A stretch of DNA of 64,000 nt, taken from positions 1 through 64,000 of the forward strand of contig ML996714.1 of assembly GCA_010356995.1 (NCBI GenBank), written 5' to 3'. Every line of letters begins with the position of its first letter. Position 1 is the stretch's first letter. The notes under the pieces are model-generated. The model was not told the DNA's origin and searched no databases. It saw only the letters and a list, made by a program, of their open reading frames with translations. This document shows, in pieces, positions 30,344 through 41,422 of the stretch. A program made the translations under genes and the position numbers. The stretch is from Trichodelitschia bisporula (lineage: Eukaryota > Ascomycota > Dothideomycetes > Phaeotrichales > Phaeotrichaceae).

Positions 30344-32786
30344 TTACTTGGCAAGGTCAATCCCCCCTCCCTCATCCTCATCATCCTCCTCTTCCTGCTT
30401 CCCTCTTCGAACATCAAACGCACCTAATCCACCCAGCCTCCCTTGCACCGGTCCGCCCTGAGCTGCACGCGGAAAAAGCGAGGCCATTTCCATACCTCCC
30501 GTCAAACCAATCTTCTTCCCACCGGCCGCCGCCGCCGCCGCCGCAGCAGCAGCAGATATAGACACGGGCTTCACATCCTCAGCCACGTGCCGGCTGACGG
30601 GTCGACTGACAGTACGACTCGGGCTTGCGTCGGCTGTCGAGCTGCCGCCGGCCGCAGCCTGCGCCCGCACCAGTGGACTCGACGGCGCAGGCGCCGTGCC
30701 CTCGCGCCCGTCATCCCCATCCCCATCACCCTCCGTATCAGCCATTTTGACGTCAGCTTCCTCGTCGGAGCCTATGTCGAGACGCTGCACAACACGCCGC
30801 TTTGCCGGACTCTCATCGTCCAATCCACGCATACCAGGACGCGCAGGCGTGCTTCCCATGTTTTCAACGTACTTCCAGAATGGCGCAGGAGAAGAAAACA
30901 ACTCTTGAGCGTACCAGCTCGGTGCCTTGACCGTGCTCTGCACCCCGCCGGCCAAGATTGGTCTCTGACGTGCGACAAGAGGAGTGAACAAGCTGCTATC
31001 CGTCGGCTCATATGAACTCGCCGTCTGCGCTCCACCCCACGACGGTGGCGAAGTCGGCGGCGCAGCGCTGTTGATCGCCGTGAACCCTGACGGAGCCGCT
31101 GCCGACAGCCGCGAGCGATCATACGTCGGCGTGTATGCGTCCGAGGCGCCGGACCCTGCGCCATTTGGTACAGCGAGGTTGTCAGTACGGATAGTAGGAG
31201 GCCGTGGGCCACGGTCGGGCGTGAATGATTCATTTGGCTGCGGAAAAGCCGCACGAGGCGGAGTCACAGAACGAGAGTGCTTAAGGGGACGGGGTGAGTC
31301 GTCGGCGAGTACGTTCATGAGACGGGCTGTTTGAGCGGCCGGGCCGGCTAGAGTCGCAGGCGAGTTCGGGCCGCTAGACACCAGGGCCGGCGCCGTGCGA
31401 GCATCCAGAAAATTCTTCTTCATGTACTCGTCACGATGTTCGGCGACAATCTGCCACTTCATGCCCTTGCCTGGTTCGTCGGTGCGGCGCGGAATCTTCT
31501 CAAAGTGCTTACTAAGCGAGAGGTTGTGGCGGATGGAGTTTTGCCACCCACCGCCGTTGTGTCTGAAGTAGGCATACTTTTCGCGGATGAACTCGTATAT
31601 CTTCGCCAGCGTTGCCTTCTCCTCCGGCATCGATAATATCGCCTGGCCAATCATCTGTGCGTAGCTATGCGGAGGCTTGATGTCTTTTGAGCTGTCAGCG
31701 CTGTAGTCAATATCCTCCGTGCTCTCGAGGAGAAGTCCACGCGAGTACGCCGGTGACGGGCGTGACCGCGGCTGTGGCTGTTCGCGCGGCCGACCGAGTG
31801 TCGGCGTTCCTGGCTGCTGCGACGACGACGCGGGGAGGGTAGCAAAGGAGTGGTGCACGGTGCGAGACCCTGACGGATTCTGCCGCGTCTGGCTACCGTG
31901 CACACTTCCACCGCGCCCACGGCCCCCGCGCGGCGCTGTGCGCGGCGTCTTGACGACGTCATCCTTGGTCTCCTCCTCAGACTCTTCCTCTTCGTCGATG
32001 AACGCCTGCTTCTTGACCTCGGGGTGGATGTTCGGGGTCGTGTTGGGCAGCAGGAACATCATTTGTGTGCCGAGAATAGTGATGACGTTGCCCGAGTGCA
32101 GGAAGGCCTTTTGGCCACGCTCTAGACGTGTGTCGTCGAGCATCAGCCCGTTGCGGCCGTTGACGACGATGAACCACTCGCCGCACTCGGGGTCAAACGC
32201 AATCTCGGCGTGATGGCGCGAAATCTGCTGATCTGGACCCAAGTCAATATCAACGGTGAAATCGTTGACTGGAGGGCGTGCGCGTCCCCCGGAAGCCGGA
32301 GATTCGTGCTTAGCCTTATTGCTAGGACGGCCGATAATGACGACCATGCGCACGACGTAGAATGTCCAGCTCCGGCCGGCAATTTTGGCAAAGGCTGTGG
32401 CACTGCTCTGGACGACATTGTTGTCGTAGTCGACCGCAGCGTTTATGTCGTACTGTGCACACCGTAGGTGGCGGATGACATCGTCGACGAGCGAGTCGGC
32501 CTGTTCGGTATCAGTGTCGCCGTCGAGAGCGTGCTCGATGGTGGCATCGCTTTCAGAGCCTGCGCGTTCGGCTTTGAGAGCGCTGGGAGTGGAAGCGGCG
32601 AGGGTTGAGGGAGGTGCGTCAGAGCCGTTTACCTGGCCGAGGTTAGGAAAGACGATACGAGACGAAGTATGCAGGCCTCACCTTGCGGCGTTTCCTCGAT
32701 GGAGTGCTTGTGGCCTCGGGGGTGCCAACCTCGTCGGGAAGCTGCTGAGGCTCCTTACGCGCGCGGCGCCGGCCAGCTGGAGGCAT
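30344..32786 (-). CDS. FHA-forkhead transcription factor (Fkh1/2-like)
   Basis: Two exons (32786-32682, 32632-30344) give 797 aa. A basic N-terminus with a PSRKRRK nuclear signal precedes an FHA domain at roughly 110-230 (VVIIGRPSNKAK, QQISRHHAEIAFD, VVNGRNGLMLDD), which binds phosphothreonine. The forkhead winged helix is at ~355-440 (KPPHSYAQMIGQAIL, YAYFRHNGGGWQNSIRHNLS, KHFEKIPRRTDEPGKGMKW). The FHA-plus-forkhead layout is that of yeast Fkh1/Fkh2, which drive G2/M cyclin-cluster genes and bind origins. The C-terminal half is disordered with a poly-Ala stretch and an acidic end. One 49-nt intron separates the basic N-terminus from the FHA part. Confidence 0.92.
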
Positions 32787-33264
32787 AGCTGTGAATGGGG
32801 AGGTGGGGTGCGGGATCTGCAGTGCTGGACGAAGAGCAAGATATGCTCTGACTTGAGATGGCAGACAAGCAACCGGAATGGCGACGTTGATGCAGCTAGA
32901 GAGGTCGAGAAGGTAAAGAGCGAAAGGCTAAGAGTATTCGCTCCCCTTCACAGTGCCTGCTTGAGTGTGAAGTGCGGACAGGTCGCCGATGGGTAAGGCA
33001 GTTTCAGGTATGCGGGTTGGTTGTTTGTGGCAGTCGCCCGGGAGCTGCCGAGACGTGTTTGTTTGGCGCACGCGCGAGAGAGGGGGTGAGGAGGGGGGGG
33101 TTGGCAGGTGGGTTGGTGCGCGCGTCTTAAGTGGAGGGGAAAGGTTGACTTTGACAAAGCAATAAAAGGGTTGTCGATGACGGGTTCCGAGAAGGAGACA
33201 AGCCGGCTGAAGTGTTGGCTGTCTTCTTGGGCGATGCGACTCCAGATGTGTGTGTGAGAGGGAG

Positions 33265-33281
33265 GGAGAGAGAGAGAGAGA
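33265..33281 (+). repeat. GA dinucleotide microsatellite
   Basis: About eight GA units directly follow gagagggagg. It is a simple slippage repeat upstream of the forkhead gene. Confidence 0.8.
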
Positions 33282-33705
33282 TGACAGAGGGGTTCGGGGT
33301 GTTGGTGTACCTGTATGGTGTCATGGAATCAACACTTTGGGTCGCAATCAATTCATTCCATCTGCAAGCGCCGCGTACAGAGTACGACAAGACCAACAAA
33401 AGCTGCAGCAATCGCGAGCAAGTGCAACCAAAGATCAAAGGTGCAGGCAAGTGTATGTGCAGCCGCTAACAGGCAGAAGAAAAAAACTTCATTCGCGATC
33501 AGAGCCGCAACTTGTCCTATTCTTATAACAGCAACGCTGTCAGCGCGCCGCCAGCAACACCACAAGCTATCGCTTCAATAATCTGTTGCCATTGCTTCTA
33601 AACTGCTGTCAAGCTGCAGTTATCAAATGCCACCGTTTTAGCAGCAAACCAACGCAAACACCACGCGCTGGCAGCGAAGCAAACCATCGCCAAACAATGC
33701 GAAAC

Positions 33706-33741
33706 CACGTGATCACTTCCACCAAAACCACACTTCACGTG
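33706..33741. promoter_or_regulatory. pair of CACGTG E-boxes
   Basis: Two CACGTG palindromes (33706-33711 and 33736-33741) lie 30 bp apart, about 0.9 kb before the forkhead ATG. CACGTG is bound by bHLH factors such as Pho4/Cbf1 types. A role in forkhead expression is only inferred. Confidence 0.35.
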
Positions 33742-34321
33742 AGCCCAACCCTATCGTCATCTCAGATCTCCACTCAGTCTTCCTCGAATAGACGATGCTG
33801 CCAATTAAACTGCATGATCATAGCTTCCGGTACTCTTTTTTGAGATCATGTCCGGGATCATGACTATTCTTGAGCTGGGGGGACGGAGAGGAGATGCTGT
33901 ATGCTTTGTCACCATTTGACATCCGAAGAGTTGGGATGAATACGGTGCGGACTTGAATTGTTCCCTTCAGCCAAAAATAACAAATGCTGATTGTGTGACG
34001 TCGGTTCTGTGAGGCACTCGGACACGCTGGGCTGCAGCCACACCGTCCAGGTGGAGCATTCAGAAATGAGATCTGGAAACTCACCATTGTTTAGCTCGTG
34101 GCGGCTGGACCAAGTCTTCCATTTCGGACACCGGGAGGTTGCCTGTACGAGAGTCATGTCGCCTGTCGGCTCTTTCAAGTCGATAACATGTCCAGATGTG
34201 TGATGTAGCCCTTCTGTAAGCGTGGAGGCAAGGGTACACTCGGAAAGCATCAACGATAAACGACACACCAGTTCTCAACCAAATTCACTTCCTAACCCTC
34301 ATTCTCCACCCAAGCGTCCTG

Positions 34322-36916
34322 TTAAAGCTCCCTAACAAACCCCACCTCAACCAACTTCTCCACCGGAATCCGCATACTCGCCACCTTCGCCCTCGTATTC
34401 TCCCTAATCCAAAGAAAAACCTCCAACACCAGCCTCTTGGCCCACCCATTCCGCCCTACCATCAGCCGCAACTGCTCCTTCCCAACAATATACACCACCT
34501 GCGCCGCATACGCAGCCTCCAGCGTCGCCAGCCTCTTCGCCGCGCGATCGCCGCCCGTCTCAGCGGGTACCTCCAGCGTGGGCGCGCCGCGGAACGTCAC
34601 TCGTGGCTGGGCCTGCCCAGCCTCAGTCGGGTGCACGCTCTCGGCGTCCGACGATGATGCCGTGCCACTGGCGCTGGACGCCAGATACCGCTTCAACTCC
34701 GCGTACACCACCTCGCCCAGATCCGGGGTCACGACGATGTCATTATACCCATAGCGCACAATCAGGCGGTAGCAATTCGGCAGCGCGGTGCGGGCCACGG
34801 CGAATCTTTCTTCTTCGCTGGCCTAGATCCGGTTAGATGGTGAAGGGAGGAGGGAAGAAGGGGGGACGAACGTGAGGCCGCGACAGCGCGCGCATGTGGA
34901 AGAAGACCTGGATTTCGGGGAGGGCTTCGAATTTCTTGAGAAACTCTTCGTACACGGCCGGGACGCCGTCGCCGCCTTTGTCGAAGAAGATGGCGATGCC
35001 TGCTCGTCAGTCGTGTGCTACAGACCCCGTCCAGAGGGCACACACCTTTAATCGTCGTCAAGTCCCGACCGCCCGCTAACTTCCACCCGCCGGCCTCATT
35101 CTTGACGACTAACGAAGCCAACTCGCCCCTGCCCCGCCCCTCAGCTGCCCACTGCTTCTCCTTCCCATACCGCCAGAGCACGAAAACACTCCCCAGTATC
35201 GCAGCCAGGAGTATCGTGAACCACGCCCCGTCGGGCACCTTAGTCAATGCACTCGTAAGATACAGCCCATCCAACGTCGCGAACACGAACCACACAGGCA
35301 AGACGATAGCCCAGTGCATGCGCCACACAATCAACGCCACAACCGAGACCAAGCACGTCGTTATGAACGTAACGAGGATGACGCACACACCGTACGCCTG
35401 GCCCAGGCGCGTGGTATTGCTGTACACAGCCGTGACAATGACCGTGCCGATCATCATGAGCCAGTTGGCGATGGGGATGTACATTTGCCCGTGGAACTTC
35501 TCGCTCGTGTACACGACGTTGATGTGAGGGAAGTAGGACGTGTTCATGACTTGGGTTAGCAGTTGAAAGGTGCTGGTGATCAGGGCTTGGGAGGCGACGA
35601 TCGCAGCCAGGATGGCGATTACGAGGCTGAAGTAGAAGGTGCCCGGTGGGACCGTGTTGAAGAAGGGGTTGGAGTAGGCGGTGGGGTCGCGCGATATGTA
35701 GGCTGCTTGGCCGATGTAGGCGAGTAGCAGGCATGGGTAGGCGAGGACGAGCCAGGAGAGTTGGACGGCGCTGGAGAGGGGGGTTAGCTTCGCTCAGGCA
35801 ACGGATATCCAGACTCACCGCTTGCTGAAGGCGCCCAGATCGGCGAACAGTGCCTCGACGCCAGTGAACGCAAGCAAAATCCCCCCAAGGCTCTTCCACC
35901 CCTCCGTCCCATTCCTCACAAACCAGTCGCCAGCATAAAAGGGCGAAAACGCCTTAAGCACGCTCGCATCATGCTGCACCAAATTAAATATCCCGGAAAC
36001 GGCATTGAACAGCAGCCACACCACAACAATCGGCGCAAATGTAATCGTCAACTTCGTAATCCCGAGCGGCTGCACCGCAAACAGCAGCACGAGAATCGCG
36101 CACGACACGCCCACCACGGTACCGGACGAGATATCGCTTTTGACGACGGAGAGCCCCTGGATAGCGCCGAGGACGGACTGCGCGGGCGTCAGGATGCCGT
36201 CGGCCATGATGAGACTGACACCAAAGACAGCGACAATCTTGAGCACGATGTGCGCGGCGGGCGAGCGCTCGATGAAGCTGCGCACGCTGCGGTTTGTTCG
36301 ACGGAGGTCGTTGGTGTGGTAGCGCTCCATTTTGACGGTGGTAAGGGAGCGGGGGTCGCGGTTGGTTATATCGGACTAGAGGGTTAGCATGGGGGAGAGG
36401 ATGGAGGGGGAAGACGAACGTAGCGCGAGAGCAGGTTGTACATGGCGAAGGTGCCGCCCTCACCTTCGTCGCTGGCGGAGAGCACGATGAAGACATACTT
36501 GACCGTGACGATGAGGGTTAGAGACCAGATGATGAGGGAGAGGGCACCGAGGAGGTCGGCTTTCTCTGGGGGCGAGGTGAAGGTCGAAGAGTAGACGTAG
36601 AGGGGACTGGTGCCTATGTCTCCGTAGATGACGCCAGTGCTTTGGTAGGCGAGCCTGGGGATCGTCAGTGTGCGTCCCGGGGAGGATGCAGAGTACAGAC
36701 CAGAGCAAGGTCCATCCTTTGAACGTCTGTCACACTCAGGTCAGTGGGAACCGTAAACCGAACCGCTGGACCAACCTGTTTGCGCTTATAATCCGATTCC
36801 CTCACTGCTCCAACCTCCTCATCGATGTCCGACTCCGCGTCGTCCTTCTCGTGCACCCCCTTCTCGAAGACCACTTTCTCCGCCGCTCCCTTTCCATTAC
36901 CATTCGGAGAAGTCAT
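34322..36916 (-). CDS. HAK/KUP-type high-affinity potassium transporter
   Basis: Seven exons (36916-36776, 36726-36701, 36654-36420, 36375-35819, 35770-35046, 34999-34872, 34822-34322) give 770 aa. After an acidic cytosolic N-terminus comes the family signature [14 protein letters not shown], then many membrane spans ([60 protein letters not shown]). A ~250-residue hydrophilic C-terminus follows with [12 protein letters not shown] and [19 protein letters not shown] proteins take up K+ at the plasma membrane, usually with protons, and are induced by K+ starvation in fungi. The start is the ATG at 36916; an upstream TTG in frame is ignored. A Ser/Ala-rich insert sits in the last exon. Introns are 44-49 nt. 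Confidence 0.93.
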
Positions 36917-39900
36917 TTCCAAAGTGCTTGAGGAGAATCACAACAGCCGAACGAGTCCAAAAACACAGAGGATACACCTCACCTCAGCCCGGTCCCCCTC
37001 CCAGTTAAATGCCCCTCCCCAGCCGCGCCCATATCTCGCCGCCCCGTCCTGACTCAATTCCATCTCCCCTCTCGGCACCATTTCCATGTCCAATGTCCCC
37101 CATTGGACGATAAGCTCCCCGCAACGAGCTTAATCGAACTGTAGCCGCGGCGACGAACTCCCCACAAGCTTGGAGACGAACCCGACGGATTGGACCTAAA
37201 ATGCCGCAGACTCGTGGCTCAAGCACGCAGCATGCTCAGTGCGACGATCCAGGTTGGTGGAGAGTGATATTGCGGGCTGGCTGGGGGGGCGAAGCTAGGA
37301 GGGAGGATAAATCGCGCATAGGATTCAGGTTAGGCGGCTTGGGGCGCTGGGAAAGCTGGGGAAGGAAGGGTGCCTTGAAGGGGAATGAGAACGACGGGAG
37401 ACAAGAGGAAGTATGCACGATGAGAATGGTAAATTTGAAGCATGAAAAACGGACACAATTGAGAATTGTTGCGATTCCCACAACGTCACCATCAAGCTCC
37501 GAAAGCTCCTGGAGCTCGAGCTGCATCCCAGTATCGCGGGGCTCAGCCACCAAACTCCCTGATCCGCGTTGCAGTACACCCAGATGCAGGCTGCAGCACC
37601 CGCTGACGCACTGTATGGCAACATAAAACACCGCGGGTACATATCTGTCGCCCGGTTGCCAACCTGGAGAGGATATTAGCAGAATAGATTGCGGGATGAA
37701 GTTGAAAGAAGCGCCGAGCTGGGGATTGGCAGAGCCGGGGTAAACAGGGCGCTAGGCTGGATGAGGAAGTGGCTGGACTGGCGAGAGCGGGCTGTGGGCG
37801 GAGGTCTAGACAGTTCCCACGATGAAGCTGGCGGTATGGTTATTGGACGGAGTGGGATTCATTGCGTCAAACAAGTTGCGGAGTCATTGCGGGCAGGCAC
37901 AAATACCAGCCCAATGTAGCCATTGCCCATTTAACGGCTCAATGCGCACAACCGACAGCAAGCGAGCACTTTTATTGATTATGTGAGATAAGTGAGAGAA
38001 GTCAACTCGTCATGGATCTTCCTAAGTGGCTTATAGGATGGTGTTTCTTGACAAAAGTGATTTTGGAAATGCTATTGGAGCGTGTGAGAAGGATACTGCG
38101 GGCATGTCTCCACGCCACTCGGTGAGAGGCATCTACAGAACAGCCTCTACACCACGAGTCAGTTCTTCTCAGAATATTGAGAAGTTGGCGGGTATAAACT
38201 GCGGGCTTTGTTGGATGTGTGGCGCACAGCAGTTAGCACCTCATGTGCTGCGCCAGTTGGAGTTGAACCGCCGCCTGTCAGCCGAAATGCGTGCTGGCTT
38301 ATACCGCCATAGACATATCTGGTCAAGGCTTTGGGTGATATGATCAACGGTGCGGTTTGGGCCGCTCTCGAGGATAAGGGGGCCTTTAGCAGGGCCCGCG
38401 AAGGAACAAGAGGCGTGGAGGCGTAAACAGTCTGAGTGATCTGGCGTTGTAATCAAAAGATTCACAAGATAACTGTCAATGTGCGCCACTTGACGGGACG
38501 CCTGTTACTGTGTACACGGCAATAACGCTGCTCTGAACGGACTTGATTCAATCAATATATCGCCGAAACTGTATTCGAGGGTGCAGTTGCAGCCTTCAAG
38601 CAGCGGGTCCATCATTGGCTCTTCCAAGAAGCCTGCTTGCTAGCGAGATAAAGGGGGTATTCCTCGACTGGATTTCAAAGTCGGATTCTCGGCCAGCCCG
38701 CACGGTTAGCGACGGCGTGGTCGGGGAGTGTACTGTCAGAGTCCCTTCCGTACGGCCCCTAAACGGGTCAACCTGTCACCTCCAGCTCTATTAGTAGGCG
38801 AGCCGGCACCAAGTCGCCCTGACCGTCCGTACTTGCGGCTGATGTCTTCCCTGACCACTTCAGATCGGCGAAGCAGATAGGGACGATTGGCAAGCCACCG
38901 TGCAGTCCGCGGCAGGGCAAAAACGTGGTCAAGATTGCCGTCGACATGCCAGTTGAGAGCAGTCTACACCACGTTACTCCACCGAAATCCGACCCGGAAC
39001 GGGCTTGCAGCTCGACGGAGGTCCCTGATTGCCATGTGAAGTGCTGGTCCTGAGGTCCGAATGCTGGAGAAACTACTTGTCGGTATGGTCGGTAGCTCAT
39101 TAATCGGTTTTGCCTGAAGTCGCGACGGGTGTGGCGGGGCGTGGGATCCCCTCGGATACATATATACATATGCCGACTGGCAGCGGAATGCCCTAAACTG
39201 TCTGGGAGACAAAGGCGGCAACTTCAAAGGCCGTCGTTGCAAAAGAGCGAACTGCATTTGCTGGACGTGATAATGAGGGATAGGACCACAAAACGACTGG
39301 TGCTGCTGTGGATTTGAAGTAAATGTGATTCAGTGGTCTTTCCAGTTGAGGAGAAGCTAAATCTGAGCATGGTGATGTGCTGGAGGCAAAAAGGGGCAGT
39401 CCGGCAAAGGACCTCATGGAAACGCTTGATATGTGATAATGGTGAGCGGGAATGGGGCTGGAAGTTGTAAGAGGAAGTCGGGATCGCGTGTCGTCGACCT
39501 AGCCAGATGCTGATTGGTTGGGACAAGCCTGGTTTGTGGGCTGAACCGCACTTGGCAAGTTGTGAGCACAAATTAAGCGACAAGAAGCGAGGAATGCAGA
39601 GTTGATACAGTGTCTGGCTGAAGGCTGCCGCGAACAGTTCAATTGACATGTATGTCTGGTATCTAGAGCAGTGAAGACGACATAAGGGCGGTGAGATCAT
39701 CTCGGCTGGGTACGGCACAACAAACCTGGACGGACTCCCGCAGACAGGGAAGGTCTTGACGATCGACACGACAATCGGAGCGAAACGAAAGCTAAAAGCT
39801 GCCTTGTCCATTCGCGATGCCGCCGCGATGCCGCCCGACAACGGTTGACATCCAGAGAGACAGAGATCCAAAGGACTTTGGCACCAGATACTCTTCCCAG

Positions 39901-40022
39901 CGGAGTGGAAGCGCCCAAGTCCCCGGTCGCCGTAGTCGGCGATGCCCCTTGACGCACTCGTTGAGCCGCGACAGGGAACGCGCGGGTGGATCCGCCCAGT
40001 GTCAAACGGCGGCGCCGCGTTT

Positions 40023-40034
40023 GCTCATATAAAA
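40023..40034 (+). promoter_or_regulatory. isolated TATA box
   Basis: ctcatataaaag reads as a strong TATA element, followed ~30 bp later by a GC-rich stretch. No matching ORF follows within 1 kb. It could start a long leader of the TPR/DnaJ gene or a non-coding transcript. Confidence 0.4.
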
Positions 40035-40976
40035 GCCCGGTCGCCACAGCCGCGGTGCGGGTACCATTCAAACGGACACACCTCCGATTACCCGCATCGC
40101 TTGCGTCTCTTCGTTGTCAGGACGACACCCACGCACGCACTTCTCTGACCGGCCCCTCCGCCTGCACGCTGCTTCCCGCCCCTCACACAAAGCGTGTGTG
40201 GCTCTCCCGTGTTCGCGCCCGCGCTCGCCCGCGTTGCACATCAGCCCGGCGGCAGGATGCTGCGTGCCGGGCGTGCGTGAGAGGCGGGGTTTCGCAGGTT
40301 GGGCGGGCGCGGAGGTTCGTGAGCGTGTGGAGCTTGGCGGTGCGAATGGCTGGTGGCAGCCAATGGTGAGGTGAGGGTGCGGGGGGTGCGTGTGATTTGC
40401 GCGCGGGGAAGATGGGTTGGGAGGAGAGCGGGTGGACGATGTTTTGGAGGAAGGGTTCATGGGGTGCTGTTGTCGGAGAGAGAGGAGAGAGGGGAGAAGG
40501 GAGAGGGGGCAATGAAGGTGATTGTGTGGTAACGGACTTCAGGGTCCTACCACAGTACGAAGTACAGTATGCAGTAGTTCGGACAAGTGGCATTGATATT
40601 GTGCAGCATTTCCAGTCTCAAATCGACTCGCTTCCGTACAAAGATGCTAAAAGGCTCCTCCCTTCAAGTCATTCACGTTGCGAGGTCTGCTGTGAGCGGT
40701 TCAGCTGTGAAGTTGTGCATGAGCATCACTTTTCATATGCGCTAAGAAGTACGAGTAAGAGAAGCCCGAACCCTTTTGTTTTTTTTTCTTCCCTTCCTCC
40801 TTCCTTTCTGCCTTCTTCTCACTCTCCTTCTCTTCGGGCGAAACAACTCGCCAGGCCCCAAGCAGCGAAGTTTCCATGCTCTTCGCCTGCCATCTCCCGT
40901 TTCCAAGCCACCCGCGTTTTTCTTACCTGCTGGCTTTGCAGCTCTGTAGCGCGACAGTCTTGCCGAAACGAAACAA

Positions 40977-41024
40977 CCGACCACTGCAGACCGACCACTG
41001 CAGACCGACCACTGCAGACCGACC
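40977..41024 (+). repeat. 14-bp tandem repeat, 3.4 copies
   Basis: The unit ccgaccactgcaga is repeated three times exactly, followed by a partial copy, in the probable 5' leader of the TPR/DnaJ gene. Confidence 0.9.
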
Positions 41025-41422
41025 TGGCTCTCAGCACCGACAAAGCCGAGCTTTCGCTTTCACCCGCGGGCTTGTCAGCCTAAACAGTTGCCAGAACTTC
41101 TCCTGTTCCCTCCACCGTCCTTTCGAGCACTCTTCGCCTGTGCACAACCCTCCAACACATCTCCCTACCATCACTCGGGATAATCATAACTGTGCGGGCG
41201 GTCGGAAAGGGCGCTCGAAGGCTTCGGGTTCGCAGAGGAGCAGAGCGGAGGGCAGAGGCAGACCTGCAGGAGGATCAAGAGAGATCGCAGGTGTGTTCCT
41301 GAAGTGGGAAAATATTTGTCGGTCGCCACCTGGTCGACAAGCCAAGCTGGGAGCCACCAGCACCGCACTGCGACAGACAATTGTTCACACACACACACTT
41401 CTTCACCGGACCAAGTACAGTC

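Larger units (their letters stand above)
32787..34321. other. intergenic region, forkhead promoter side
   Basis: About 1.5 kb separates the forkhead start from the 3' end of the K+ transporter, both on the minus strand. It holds a GA microsatellite at 33265-33281 and two CACGTG boxes 30 bp apart at 33706 and 33736. No gene is supported. Confidence 0.45.
36917..41422. other. 4.5-kb gene-free stretch
   Basis: No ORF here resembles a family, and base composition is lower in GC and more mixed than in the genes. Visible elements are a TATA box at 40023-40034, a pyrimidine-rich tract at about 40777-40860 and a 14-bp tandem repeat at 40977-41024. The right end is probably the promoter and long 5' UTR of the TPR/DnaJ gene. 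The remainder (37.2-39.8 kb) may be degenerate intergenic sequence or hold an RNA gene that I cannot recognise. Confidence 0.45.

Noticed and set aside
38041-38343. Plus-strand ORF with a CGLCWMCG cluster
   Set aside because: An isolated Cys cluster only. The start and the rest of the frame lack coding character, and no homologous pattern is recognised.
39224-39871. 215-aa minus-strand ORF in the 37-41 kb gene-free stretch
   Set aside because: Composition is Ser/Cys/Arg-scattered with no domain or periodicity, no supporting promoter or splice signals, and other frames are open nearby. Chance is likelier.
40397-41083. 228-aa plus-strand ORF upstream of the TPR/DnaJ gene
   Set aside because: It crosses the pyrimidine-rich promoter tract and the 14-bp tandem repeat, and its peptide is a readout of those simple sequences.
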